64,000 bases of DNA from an uncultured Roseibium sp. (GCF_963669205.1 NZ_OY769915.1:1400001-1464000), one strand, 5' to 3'; shown: positions 1-7,871, counted from the first letter of the stretch. The notes: generated from the letters alone by a model not told the origin. A program made the numbers and translations.

Positions 1-25
1 TCGTCACGCGGTTCTGAGCCGTCAT
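1..25 (-). CDS. 5' end of a gene overlapping thrB (product not visible)
   Basis: An ATG on the minus strand at position 25 overlaps the thrB stop codon in an ATGA arrangement, and the frame stays open for eight codons (M-T-A-Q-N-R-V-T) to the window edge. The 4-bp overlap suggests translational coupling in the ispH-thrB operon. In related alphaproteobacteria rnhA (RNase HI) often follows thrB, so rnhA is a plausible guess. Eight residues cannot confirm it. Confidence 0.35.
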
Positions 26-987
26 CGTTCCAGTCCGTAGGCCTGTGTTCCTTCGATCGTCTGGTGAAATCGAAGCTTCTTCAGATATTCAAGCGGATCC
101 TTGGGGGTGACGAGCGCGCCTTCGGGCACACTCAGCCAGTCGAACAGCCGGGTGAGCAGGAATCTCAGGGCAGCCCCCCGGCACAGCGTCGGCAAGGACG
201 CGTATTCGTCCGCTTCCAGGGGCCGCACGCTGGTATAGCCCTTCAGAAGGGCCCGCGCCTTGGTCACGTTGAAGGATAGGTCCTTCTCGAAGCACCAGGC
301 ATTCAGGCAGATTGCGATGTCATAGGCCAGCGCGTCGTTGCAGGCGAAGTAGAAGTCGATCAGGCCGGAAAGCTCGTCGCCGAGAAAGAACACGTTGTCC
401 GGAAACAGATCCGCGTGAATGACACCGTTCGGCAGATTGTCCGGCCAGGCCTTTTCCAGGTGATCCAGTTCGGTTGCGATTTCGGTTCCCAGCCCGGGAA
501 GGACGTCGTCGCTCCGGTCGCTGCACTGGTCGAACAGCGGCCGCCAGCCGTCGACGTTGAGCGCATTGGTCCGGAACCCTGCGTAGTCGCGTCCGTCCAG
601 ATGCAGTTCGGCCATCGCCTTGCCGAGCTCGGCGCAGTGTTCGACCCGCGGTCTCTTGACCCACATCCCTTCCAGAAAGGTGACGAGCGCGGCGGGCCGT
701 CCAGCCAGTTCGCCAAGCAGTTTTCCGTCCTTTGAGGCAACAGGAGTCGGACAGGAAAGACCCTTGCCGGCCAGGTGCTGGAGCAGGTTCAGGAAAAACG
801 GCAGATCGTCCGGGTTCACACGCTTTTCGTAGAGCGTGAGGATGTAGGAGGCCTTGTCCGTGTGAACCAGAAAGTTGCTGTTCTCGACGCCTTCGGCAAT
901 GCCCTTGAAGGAGAGCAGGCGCCCGACATCGTAAGAGCCGATGAAGGCCTGCAGCTCCTCATCGGTCACTTCGGTATATACGGCCAT
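22..987 (-). CDS. thrB: Homoserine kinase (ThrB, aminoglycoside-phosphotransferase fold)
   Basis: This enzyme phosphorylates homoserine to O-phosphohomoserine, the penultimate step of threonine synthesis, in the cytoplasm. The 321-residue protein is of the APH/choline-kinase type found in proteobacteria such as Pseudomonas and rhizobia, not the GHMP type of E. coli. The catalytic loop shows H-A-D-L-F-P-D-N (the HxDxxxxN motif), followed by L-I-D-F with the metal-binding Asp. I chose the ATG at 987 (MAVYTEV...), because the frame upstream of it runs into ispH and that extension looks non-homologous. It lies 4 bp after the ispH stop, so the two genes are probably one transcript. Its 3' end overlaps the next start codon. 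Confidence 0.95.
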   Translation of the reverse strand: MAVYTEVTDEELQAFIGSYDVGRLLSFKGIAEGVENSNFLVHTDKASYILTLYEKRVNPDDLPFFLNLLQHLAGKGLSCPTPVASKDGKLLGELAGRPAALVTFLEGMWVKRPRVEHCAELGKAMAELHLDGRDYAGFRTNALNVDGWRPLFDQCSDRSDDVLPGLGTEIATELDHLEKAWPDNLPNGVIHADLFPDNVFFLGDELSGLIDFYFACNDALAYDIAICLNAWCFEKDLSFNVTKARALLKGYTSVRPLEADEYASLPTLCRGAALRFLLTRLFDWLSVPEGALVTPKDPLEYLKKLRFHQTIEGTQAYGLER

Positions 988-991
988 CTTG

Positions 992-1990
992 TTATCCGGT
1001 CGCTGCCCGGGGGGAGGAGACCACGTCTCTGAGTTCCCGCGGCAGGTTGAAGGAAATGGTTTCTTCGGCTGTGCGCACGGTTTCGACGGTGACATCGAAC
1101 CGCTGCGCGAATGCGCCGATGATCTCCTCGACCAGGGTTTCCGGTGCCGACGCGCCGGCCGTCAGGCCGAGCGAGCCTATGCCGTCGAAATCGGGCCAGT
1201 CGATATCGCTTGCACGCTGGATCAGAACGGCAACCCGGCAACCCGCTCTCTCGGCGACTTCCCGCAGCCGTTGCGAATTCGATGAGTTCGGAGCCCCCAC
1301 GACAACCATTGCATCGACGCTCGGCGCAACGTGCTTCACGGCCTCCTGGCGGTTCGTGGTCGCGTAACAGATATCTTCCTTGTGCGGCGCGACGATGTCC
1401 GGAAAACGCTCTTTCAGGACCGCTACGATTCCCGCGGTGTCGTCGACCGACAGGGTCGTTTGCGTGATATAGGCGAGGTGCTTGTCCGATTTCGGCTGGA
1501 AGCTGCGCGCATCTTCCTCGGTTTCGATGAGTTCGACCGTGCCTTCGGGCAACTGGCCCATGGTTCCGATCACCTCCGGATGGCCGGCATGCCCGATCAG
1601 GAGCACTTCGCGATCGCGCCGGTCGTGGATCTGCGCTTCCTTGTGAACCTTGGAGACCAGTGGACAGGTTGCGTCGAGGAAGAACATGTTGCGGGCCTGC
1701 GCATCCTCTGGAACGGACTTCGGAACGCCGTGCGCGGAAAAGATGACGGGCCTGCCGACATCGGCGGCGGGGATCTCGTCCAGTTCTTCGACGAACACGG
1801 CGCCCTTCGCCTTCAAGCCGTCGACAACGAATTTGTTATGCACGATTTCGTGACGCACGTAGACCGGACGGCCGTACTTTTCCAGCGCCAGCTCAACGAT
1901 CTGGATCGCCCTGTCGACGCCTGCGCAAAACCCGCGCGGCGCGCAAAGCCGAATGGAAAGCGGCGGTTTGTTCTGCTCGGGGATGGTCAT
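992..1990 (-). CDS. ispH: 4-hydroxy-3-methylbut-2-enyl diphosphate reductase
   Basis: IspH (LytB) carries out the last step of the MEP isoprenoid pathway, reducing HMBPP to IPP and DMAPP with a 4Fe-4S cluster. The 332-residue protein has the three conserved cluster cysteines in their usual contexts: GFCAGV (Cys22), DATCPLV and ICYATTNRQ. It also has the substrate-binding HxGHPEV-type histidine. Length is normal for the family. It is the first gene of a minus-strand operon with thrB and has a good promoter about 30-60 bp upstream. Pairing with thrB is a common alphaproteobacterial arrangement and has no obvious pathway link. Confidence 0.97.
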   Translation of the reverse strand: MTIPEQNKPPLSIRLCAPRGFCAGVDRAIQIVELALEKYGRPVYVRHEIVHNKFVVDGLKAKGAVFVEELDEIPAADVGRPVIFSAHGVPKSVPEDAQARNMFFLDATCPLVSKVHKEAQIHDRRDREVLLIGHAGHPEVIGTMGQLPEGTVELIETEEDARSFQPKSDKHLAYITQTTLSVDDTAGIVAVLKERFPDIVAPHKEDICYATTNRQEAVKHVAPSVDAMVVVGAPNSSNSQRLREVAERAGCRVAVLIQRASDIDWPDFDGIGSLGLTAGASAPETLVEEIIGAFAQRFDVTVETVRTAEETISFNLPRELRDVVSSPRAATG

Positions 1991-2020
1991 TTTGCCCTTT
2001 CAGCAAATCTGTCTAGCCGC

Positions 2021-2049
2021 AATAAGGGGTTCAAGCCGTTTCCTGTCAA
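2021..2049 (-). promoter_or_regulatory. Sigma-70-type promoter of the ispH operon
   Basis: On the minus strand a perfect TTGACA (-35, positions 2049-2044) is followed by a 17-nt spacer and CTTATT (-10, positions 2026-2021). It lies about 30 bp upstream of the ispH start and points toward it. This is a sequence match only; no transcript data are available. Confidence 0.6.
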
Positions 2050-2181
2050 GTCGGGTGTGCGGAACTGCGCACTATTTCAGCCACATTCTGCTGCTTGAAG
2101 CATTCCTCGGAAGTGGCCTCGCCAAGCCGCAGGCTTCCTGCTATGACACTCCGCCATGTTGCTGTTCGATCCGATGGAAAG

Positions 2182-2769
2182 ATGATGATCACTGCGTTTC
2201 AGGCCCTTGCGAATGTGAAGCTGAAAACCTGCCTGTCGGCCGGTGTCTGCGCGGCGGTACTCGCCGGCTGCGGCGGCGGCGCCGACAGTGTTGCGGGCAA
2301 GATTATCAGCGGCGGCCAGGAACCGATCGAGGTGTCCCCCGCGACCTTTGCGCCTCCGGTGCCGTGTCCGCCGTTGGAGCTCAAGTCGAACACGTTCCTG
2401 ATCCGCAACTACGTGCGCGGAAAACAGGACGAGTCGGAAGGCTTGCTTTACCAGGCGACGGTGGAAGACTGGGCGAACAGCTGCACGCAGGAAGCAGGGG
2501 GTGGCCGGCGCATGAAGATCGGCCTGTCAGGCGATGTCACGCCCGGCCCGGCCTGGACGGGTGGCGAAGTGAAACTCCCGCTCCGGGTCGCGGTCGTTCC
2601 GGGCGGAACCGATGCCGAACCCCTGAGTTCCGAAGTGATCACGGTTCCCGTTACGCTGAACCAGGGGGCGCCGGCGGAAAAGTGGACGCTGATCGAGGAC
2701 AAGTTCACGATACCGCAGGGCGCGAGCGTCAAGGTCGTTTTCGGTTTCGATGAAGGACGCCGCCGCTAG
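2182..2769 (+). CDS. Predicted outer-membrane or periplasmic lipoprotein, function unknown
   Basis: The 195-residue product begins MMITAFQALANVK, has a hydrophobic stretch and then a lipobox L-A-G-C with the lipidated Cys at residue 30, followed by glycines. I therefore predict export by Sec and processing by signal peptidase II. The mature part has several Cys (CPPLE, SCTQE) and beta-rich, polar sequence. I recognise no catalytic motif. A longer frame starts at 2095, but the ATG at 2182 is preceded by GGAAAG and gives a proper signal peptide. It is divergent from ispH and precedes the riboswitch region. It resembles conserved hypothetical lipoproteins of Rhizobiales, but I cannot name a family. 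Confidence 0.75.
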   Translation: MMITAFQALANVKLKTCLSAGVCAAVLAGCGGGADSVAGKIISGGQEPIEVSPATFAPPVPCPPLELKSNTFLIRNYVRGKQDESEGLLYQATVEDWANSCTQEAGGGRRMKIGLSGDVTPGPAWTGGEVKLPLRVAVVPGGTDAEPLSSEVITVPVTLNQGAPAEKWTLIEDKFTIPQGASVKVVFGFDEGRRR

Positions 2770-2839
2770 GGCATGAAGCGGACCGCAGGCCCGGTCCCGC
2801 GATAAGCCTGTTTGCAAGTTTCTTGCAGTTCCTCCCGTA

Positions 2840-2868
2840 TTGACAAGGGCATGCAGCCCTCTCACAAT
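2840..2868 (+). promoter_or_regulatory. Promoter for the glycine riboswitch / gcvH transcript
   Basis: A perfect TTGACA at 2840-2845 is followed by a 17-nt spacer and CACAAT at 2863-2868. The predicted start near 2875 is about 45 bp before the first conserved riboswitch element. This fits a dedicated promoter that places the aptamers in the 5' leader. It was predicted from sequence alone. Confidence 0.55.
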
Positions 2869-2920
2869 CCGTTTCCACTCAGGGTCGTGCCCTGGTGGGC
2901 GCGTTTGTGCGCGCGTGTCC

Positions 2921-3130
2921 CATGCGGGAGAAATCGGGTGGATGTGCCCGGTGCCGAAGGAGCAACCGCCCCGGAAACTCTCAGGCAAAAGGACCGCAAG
3001 GGGAAAAACGCTCTGGAAAGCAGTGCTCCGCCATGCCTTTCGCGGACTGCTCACCGACGGAGTAGCTGCCGGATGCCGTCTTCGCGTTCTGCGGGAAATC
3101 TCTCAGGTTCTCGGACAGAGGGGGCGCTGG
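2921..3130 (+). promoter_or_regulatory. Tandem glycine riboswitch (two aptamers)
   Basis: The leader carries two consecutive glycine-aptamer signatures. The first has GCGGGAGA at about 2924, GGTGCCGAAGGAGCAACCG near 2950-2968 and ACTCTCAGGCAAAAGGACCG near 2976-2995. It ends in the conserved linker-like CTCTGGAAAG near 3011. The second has CTCACCGACGGAGTAGC near 3050-3066, then ATCTCTCAGGTTCTCGGACAGAGGGG near 3097-3122. These are the hallmark core segments of the gcvT-type RNA, which normally turns on glycine-cleavage genes when glycine is abundant. It lies 70 bp upstream of gcvH on the same strand. Boundaries are approximate because I judged them by eye. Confidence 0.9.
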
Positions 3131-3197
3131 ACGGCGAGGGTCGCTGGACCTAAGTCGGGCAGCTGCACCCTGGACACCGCTCACTTAGGATGACGAC

Positions 3198-3569
3198 ATG
3201 ACGACCTATTTTTCAAAAGACCACGAATGGATTTCCGTTGATGCAGGCGTGGCAACCGTCGGCATCACGACTTACGCGCAGGAGCAGCTCGGGGACGTCG
3301 TCTTCGTCGAACTGCCTGAAGTGGGCGCGAAGATTGCGCAGGGCGACGAGGCAGGTGTCGTCGAATCGGTCAAGGCAGCCAGTGAAGTCTATGCGCCGAT
3401 TGACGGCGACGTCGTCGAGGTCAACGAAGCTCTGGCAGAAGAACCGGGCAAGGTGAACGAAGACCCGGAAGGCGCGGCGTGGTTCCTGAAGATGACGGTC
3501 GGCAACGAAAGTCAGCTCTCCGATCTGCTCGATGCGGCGGGCTACAAAGCCTTTCTGGAGACTTTGTGA
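3198..3569 (+). CDS. gcvH: Glycine cleavage system H protein
   Basis: GcvH is the lipoyl-carrier protein of the glycine cleavage system and shuttles the aminomethyl intermediate between the P, T and L proteins. The 123-residue length is standard. The lipoylation site is Lys59 in V-E-S-V-K-A-A-S-E. The start is the ATG at 3198, preceded by TTAGGA. It is the first gene after the tandem glycine riboswitch, so its expression is presumably induced by glycine. Unusually, neither gcvT nor gcvP is adjacent; the next gene encodes an OsmC-family protein. Confidence 0.97.
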   Translation: MTTYFSKDHEWISVDAGVATVGITTYAQEQLGDVVFVELPEVGAKIAQGDEAGVVESVKAASEVYAPIDGDVVEVNEALAEEPGKVNEDPEGAAWFLKMTVGNESQLSDLLDAAGYKAFLETL

Positions 3570-3572
3570 GCG

Positions 3573-4058
3573 ATGGCGGGGCATTTCTACAAGGCTCTGG
3601 TGGAGTGGGCCTGCGACGGCGACTACGCCGCGAATGCATATTCGCGCGGTCACATCTGGCGGTTTGACGGCGGGCTTGAAGTTCCCGCCAGCGCGTCGCC
3701 GACGGTGGTTCCCCTGCCGCATTCGGTGGAAGCCGCCGTCGATCCGGAAGAAGCATTCGTGGCGGCCATCTCGTCCTGCCACATGCTCTGGTTTCTCGAT
3801 CTCGCAAGGCGTGCGGATTTCAACGTCACCAGCTACAGCGACCACGCCGAAGGCGAGATGAGCCGTGTCGCGCGCGGCAAGATGGCGATCACCAAGGTCG
3901 TGCTGCGGCCTGAGATCACGCTGATCGGCACGGAGACGCCGGATCAGGAGTGGCTGAATGCAATCCACGAAAAAGCGCATGACGTCTGCTTCATCGCCAA
4001 CTCGGTCAAGTGCGAGATCGTCGTGGAACCTGAGCCGGTGAAGCTGGTTGCGCCCTGA
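3573..4058 (+). CDS. OsmC-family protein (predicted thiol-dependent peroxidase)
   Basis: OsmC/Ohr proteins reduce organic hydroperoxides with a pair of cysteines. This 161-residue protein has the first Cys in A-A-I-S-S-C-H-M-L-W and a second in S-V-K-C-E-I-V, matching the family's two-Cys layout (another Cys lies in D-V-C-F-I). It starts 3 bp after the gcvH stop and ends before a strong terminator, so it must be co-transcribed with gcvH under the glycine riboswitch. Family membership is clear. Substrate, and the reason for coupling to glycine metabolism, are unknown. Confidence 0.85.
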   Translation: MAGHFYKALVEWACDGDYAANAYSRGHIWRFDGGLEVPASASPTVVPLPHSVEAAVDPEEAFVAAISSCHMLWFLDLARRADFNVTSYSDHAEGEMSRVARGKMAITKVVLRPEITLIGTETPDQEWLNAIHEKAHDVCFIANSVKCEIVVEPEPVKLVAP

Positions 4059-4094
4059 TCCGGACAGAGTGCGTTTGCGCCCCGCCTTCAATTT

Positions 4095-4120
4095 GCCCCG
4101 GCCACATGCCGGGGCTTTTT
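4095..4120 (+). terminator. Rho-independent terminator of gcvH-osmC
   Basis: A perfect 7-bp GC stem, CCCCGGC (4096-4102) and GCCGGGG (4108-4114), has a 5-nt loop and a following run of T. It lies 40 bp after the OsmC-family stop codon. Confidence 0.85.
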
Positions 4121-4173
4121 CGTTTCAGGACGCGTTGCGCGGCCGGCAAGGCGCGGCGAGCAGCGATTTCATA

Positions 4174-4210
4174 TTGACAACTCATTTGTCATAATGACAA
4201 TATTATTGTC
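4174..4210 (+). promoter_or_regulatory. Iterated palindromic operator / promoter of the MarR gene
   Basis: Four half-sites of the type (T)TGACAA / TTGTC(A) lie at 4175-4180, 4186-4192, 4194-4200 and 4204-4210. They form overlapping inverted repeats. TTGTCAT-A-ATGACAA (4186-4200) is perfect, GACAATA-T-TATTGTC (4196-4210) is perfect, and TGACAA-N5-TTGTCA (4175-4191) is perfect. A TTGACA -35 element is embedded at 4174-4179. The array ends 13 bp before the MarR start codon, which suggests autorepression by the MarR protein encoded next. Confidence 0.65.
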
Positions 4211-4223
4211 GAAGAGAGATGCA

Positions 4224-4688
4224 ATGAAAAAATCTGTCGAACTCTATGAAATCGTCCGTTTGATCCGTCCGGTGCATCGCCGCCTGGCACGGGCCGTGGA
4301 GGCCAAGCTGAACGGCACGGGTGTGAGCGTCGGCATGCGGGCGGTAATGGAAGTGCTCGAGGAGGCGGGACCGCTTTCGGTCCCCGATACCGCCCGGACA
4401 CTGTTTCTCGCCCGACAGCAGATACAGCTTCTGATGAACGCGCTGGAGGAAGGAGCGTTTGTCGTGCGCAGCCCGAATCCGGCGCACAAACGCTCACCGC
4501 TCTTCAGCCTGAGCGAACATGGCCGGTCCGTCTTTGCTGAAATCCGGGCTTCGGAAAACGACGAGATCGAGATGGTCTGCGAATTGTTCACCGAGCAGGA
4601 TCTCCGCTCGTCTCAACAGGTGCTCTGCGCCATGCTCGATCACTTCGCGGAATATGAAGACGATCCCGATCGTCCGAGACCTTTTTGA
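4224..4688 (+). CDS. MarR-family transcriptional regulator
   Basis: A winged helix-turn-helix regulator of 154 residues. The region L-S-V-P-D-T-A-R-T-L-F-L-A-R-Q-Q-I-Q matches the MarR recognition-helix region, followed by the wing (R-S-P-N-P-A-H-K-R-S-P-L-F-S-L). I prefer the ATG at 4224 (MKKSVELYEIV), which has AGAGAG at a good distance. The frame could begin at 4194, but that would put the start inside the palindromic operator. It precedes an isochorismatase-like gene by 24 bp and presumably co-regulates it. The ligand is unknown; MarR proteins commonly respond to phenolics or oxidants. Confidence 0.85.
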   Translation: MKKSVELYEIVRLIRPVHRRLARAVEAKLNGTGVSVGMRAVMEVLEEAGPLSVPDTARTLFLARQQIQLLMNALEEGAFVVRSPNPAHKRSPLFSLSEHGRSVFAEIRASENDEIEMVCELFTEQDLRSSQQVLCAMLDHFAEYEDDPDRPRPF

Positions 4689-4712
4689 GATCGACCCATT
4701 GGGAGTGGAACG

Positions 4713-5366
4713 ATGACAGGACTATGGAGCGTGATCGGATTGTTGGCTGTCTTTCTGGCAGGGCTGGTCCTCTACACCTTTAAAATCATGCGCAAGATCG
4801 GCACGCCGACCCGCGGCGAGAGGATCGACATTGACGCGCGCCCGAATTCAGCGCTGGTGGTGATTGATGTGCAGGAGGATTTCACACGCAGCGCCGGCTC
4901 AACCGCGTTTGAACCCGGCGACCGGGATGCCGCCATTGCTGAGATCAATCAGGCCCTCGTGTCGGCGCGCGCTGGCGGGACCGAGGCGGTCTTCATAAAA
5001 CACGTGTTCCGTGACTGGCTGGCAATCCTTCTCGTGAAGCTGGTTGCAAAAGGCGTGGGAACGCCGGGCAGGCCGGAATTGCGGATCGATCCGGCGCTGG
5101 AGACGGGAGATGCCCCGGTCTTTGAAAAGTCGGTCGGAGACGCGTTCTCCAGCCCGGCATTCGAGGACTGGCTCACGGCGAACAAAGTGGGACGGCTCAC
5201 GCTCGTCGGACTGGATTCCTGCCACTGCGTGCAGCTAACGGCCAAGGGCGCACTGTCACGCGGGTTTCAGGTCGAGATCAGGGAGCCGGGAACCCTGACG
5301 GCAACGCCGCAAAAATGGGGCCCGCTGAAACAGGAACTCTCCGATGCCGGGGCCGTGTTCTGTTAG
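4713..5366 (+). CDS. Membrane-anchored isochorismatase-family cysteine hydrolase
   Basis: The 217-residue protein starts with one transmembrane segment (residues about 4-24, WSVIGLLAVFLAGLVLYTF) and then an isochorismatase-like domain. The catalytic triad can be proposed as Asp in V-V-I-D-V-Q-E-D-F, Lys in F-E-K-S-V-G-D-A-F and Cys in L-D-S-C-H-C-V-Q-L. Such enzymes hydrolyse amides or related bonds (nicotinamidase, N-carbamoyl hydrolases, isochorismatase). The exact substrate cannot be read from the sequence. An N-terminal membrane anchor is uncommon, as most homologues are soluble. It forms an operon with the MarR gene 24 bp upstream. Confidence 0.8.
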   Translation: MTGLWSVIGLLAVFLAGLVLYTFKIMRKIGTPTRGERIDIDARPNSALVVIDVQEDFTRSAGSTAFEPGDRDAAIAEINQALVSARAGGTEAVFIKHVFRDWLAILLVKLVAKGVGTPGRPELRIDPALETGDAPVFEKSVGDAFSSPAFEDWLTANKVGRLTLVGLDSCHCVQLTAKGALSRGFQVEIREPGTLTATPQKWGPLKQELSDAGAVFC

Positions 5367-5396
5367 GGCAATTTGAAAACCGACATTCTGTGATCC

Positions 5397-5662
5397 AAGG
5401 TCAGGACCCATTCATTTAGATGAATTGGTAGGGATGAATTTGTTCCGATACGAGGCGCAAAGCTGCAGGAAACAGTCCGGTTTCCAAAGATTTGCAACGA
5501 AGTTGCCGGGCAAATTCACCCTATCCCTCAGGGACGCAAAAACGGCTTCGATCTGCTGCGTCAACCCGCTCAACCGGGCAGGTAGCCCGCTTATCGCGCC
5601 TTTCCTTGCAGCTCATCGCCGTTTGCCGCGCCAATCCAACCAAATGAATGGGTCCTGACCCT
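5397..5662. mobile_element. 266-bp inverted-repeat element, copy 1 (MITE-like)
   Basis: The ends form a 21-bp inverted repeat with one mismatch: AAGGTCAGGACCCATTCATTT at 5397-5417 and its complement at 5642-5662. Total length is 266 bp, essentially the same as the elements at 44787 (266 bp) and 50684 (265 bp). In reverse orientation its interior aligns with theirs through shared blocks such as GACGCAAAAACGGCTTC, GACCGGGCA-like and AAGCCCGC. It is therefore a diverged member of one family. It encodes no transposase, so a non-autonomous element is the simplest reading. It fills the gap between the hydrolase and the VWA gene. Confidence 0.7.
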
Positions 5663-5731
5663 ATGCGACGGACAGGACATGTGGCACGGTTACGTTACGA
5701 CACGTCGTTGGACACATTTGTCGGGGGAACC

Positions 5732-7783
5732 ATGTTTCGACCGTTTGTTTTTGCATTTACCGCACTTTCCGTTTTTTCTTCAGTCTCTCAGGCCGCCGAC
5801 AGGGTCGCCATCGTCTTTGACGGTTCAGGCTCCATGTGGGGTCAGATCGAAGGCCGGACCAAGATCGAAATCGCCCGCGATGCGATGTCCGGTGTGCTCG
5901 GCAATCTGCCGGGCGATCTGGAACTCGGGCTGTTCGCCTACGGACACCGGGAGAAGGGCAACTGTTCCGATATCGAGCTGATCGTGCCGCCGGGCGCTGG
6001 CACGGCTGCCGCCATCAAGGCGGCGACCGACGGCATCACGCCGCGGGGCAAGACACCCCTGTCCGCCGCCGTCCGGCAAGCTGCCGAAACCCTGCGCTAC
6101 ACCGAGGACAAGGCAACCGTGGTGCTCGTGACCGACGGGATCGAGACCTGCAACGCCGACCCCTGCGCGCTTGGCAATGAACTGGCCAAGCTGGGTGTGA
6201 ATTTCACTGCCCACGTCATCGGCTTCGGACTGAGCGCGGAGGAAGGGCGCCAGGTGGCTTGCCTCGCCGAAAACACCGGTGGTCTTTACATTCAGGCCGG
6301 CAGCACCGAGGAGCTGTCCGACGCCCTGACCGCGACGGTTGAGACAGCCCCCGTGAAGGAAGCCGCGGCCGTTCCGGCACAATTGCCGGAAGCATCGCTT
6401 GAGGCACCGGACCAGGCGGAAATCGGCTCCAGGATCGATGTCGCGTGGCAGGGACCAGGTGGCCGCTATGATCAGATTGAATTCCACGATCCCGCCGCCC
6501 GTGGCGGCGAGGGCAAGCGCCTGCGCTCCAAGTCGGTCGTCAATGGGGATTTTGACAACAAGCAGGTGACCATGACGGTTGTGACCGAACCCGGCACCTA
6601 TGAGCTCCGGTACTGGGATGGCTCGGGCCGCCAGGTTCTGGCGGCCCGCACGATTGAGGTGACGCCGGCCGAGGTGGCCCTGTTCGCCCCCGACGAGATT
6701 GCGATGGCCCGTCCGGTAACCGTGGAATGGATCGGTCCGGGCGGGCGCTACGATGCCGTCGAGCTCTATGACGCCAGTGCCCGTGGCGGCGAAGGCAAGG
6801 TCCTGCACAACAAGCGGCTGCGCAACGATGATTTCGACAACAACAAGGTGACGATGCCGACACCCGCAAAACCGGGCACCTACGAGCTTCGCTACTACGC
6901 GGGAGAGGACAAGACGGTGCTGGCCACACGTCCGCTCCAGATCATCGAGGCGGTCGTCATGCTCGAAACGGAAGAGGCGGCGGAAGCTGGAAAGCCGATC
7001 GTGGTCGACTGGGTCGGCCCCGGCGCCCGCTACGACAGCGTCAAGCTGGTTGATCCGGCGAACGGCAAGAAACTGCACGAAAAACGCCTCAGAAATGATG
7101 ACTTCGAAAATCAGCGGATCACCCTGCCGGGCCCGGTAAAGCCCGGTCCCTACGAACTCCAATACTACAACGGCGACAACAAGGCGGTTCTCGCATCGGT
7201 CCCGATCGAGGTGACCGCAACGGTTGTCGAACTTCAAGCGCCGGACGAAATCGGTCAGGGCCGCCACCTGACGGTGACCTGGACCGGTCCGGGTGCGCGC
7301 TATGACAGCGTGCAGTTCTTCGATCCCAGGGCACGCGCGGGCGATGGCCGCGTTGTCCATCAAAAGCGCCTGCGCAACGACGATTTCGACAACAGCAAGG
7401 TCACCCTTCCAAGCGCCGCGAAGCCGGGTAACTATGAGCTTCGATATTTCAATGGCGACAACAAGACCGTGCTGCTGACCCGCCCGATCACGGTCGTGCC
7501 GCTTGAACTGTCGATCGAGGCACCGGAGAGCGTCGAGACGGAGACGACGTTCTCGGTCTCCTGGAAAGGCCCGGGTGCGCGCTATGATTCCGTGCAGATC
7601 TGGGACCCGGCGGGGCGCGGAGGCAATGGACGTGCCGTTTTCGACAGGCGCGTCTGGTCCGGTGATATCGATGCGCAGACCGTCAGCGTGAAGGCGCCGA
7701 AGGAGCCCGGGAGCTACGAACTGCGTTACTTCAACGGAGACAACAAGGCCGTGCTCTTCACCCGCCCGCTTTCGGTGCAGTGA
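5732..7783 (+). CDS. Secreted von Willebrand factor A protein with five tandem ~90-residue repeats
   Basis: The 683-residue protein has a signal peptide ending near V-S-Q-A (residues 18-21) and then a VWA domain with an intact metal-site motif D-G-S-G-S (30-34). The VWA part spans roughly residues 23-210. Residues about 222-683 consist of five tandem repeats of about 90 residues. Each has W-x-G-P-G-[GA]-R-Y-D near its start and P-G-x-Y-E-L-[RQ]-Y-[WYF] near its end, and the middle repeats share K-R-L-R-N-D-D-F. Each repeat looks like an Ig-like beta sandwich. It is probably a periplasmic or surface protein for metal-dependent protein binding. The ATG at 5732, preceded by GGGGGA, gives the correct signal peptide. 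Confidence 0.85.
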   Translation: MFRPFVFAFTALSVFSSVSQAADRVAIVFDGSGSMWGQIEGRTKIEIARDAMSGVLGNLPGDLELGLFAYGHREKGNCSDIELIVPPGAGTAAAIKAATDGITPRGKTPLSAAVRQAAETLRYTEDKATVVLVTDGIETCNADPCALGNELAKLGVNFTAHVIGFGLSAEEGRQVACLAENTGGLYIQAGSTEELSDALTATVETAPVKEAAAVPAQLPEASLEAPDQAEIGSRIDVAWQGPGGRYDQIEFHDPAARGGEGKRLRSKSVVNGDFDNKQVTMTVVTEPGTYELRYWDGSGRQVLAARTIEVTPAEVALFAPDEIAMARPVTVEWIGPGGRYDAVELYDASARGGEGKVLHNKRLRNDDFDNNKVTMPTPAKPGTYELRYYAGEDKTVLATRPLQIIEAVVMLETEEAAEAGKPIVVDWVGPGARYDSVKLVDPANGKKLHEKRLRNDDFENQRITLPGPVKPGPYELQYYNGDNKAVLASVPIEVTATVVELQAPDEIGQGRHLTVTWTGPGARYDSVQFFDPRARAGDGRVVHQKRLRNDDFDNSKVTLPSAAKPGNYELRYFNGDNKTVLLTRPITVVPLELSIEAPESVETETTFSVSWKGPGARYDSVQIWDPAGRGGNGRAVFDRRVWSGDIDAQTVSVKAPKEPGSYELRYFNGDNKAVLFTRPLSVQ

Positions 7784-7871
7784 TCGTGGGATTGTCGCTC
7801 CGTCAGGGTTCCCATGCCGGGGCGGCAGAACCGGTCGACTTGCAATCACTGTTTGAATTGGCTGAACGGAA

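Noticed and set aside
5425..5658. 77-codon frame inside inverted-repeat element copy 1
   Set aside because: No similarity to a transposase and not conserved in the other copies.
5825..7849. 674-codon open frame opposite the VWA gene
   Set aside because: Antisense shadow that repeats in step with the tandem repeats of the real gene.
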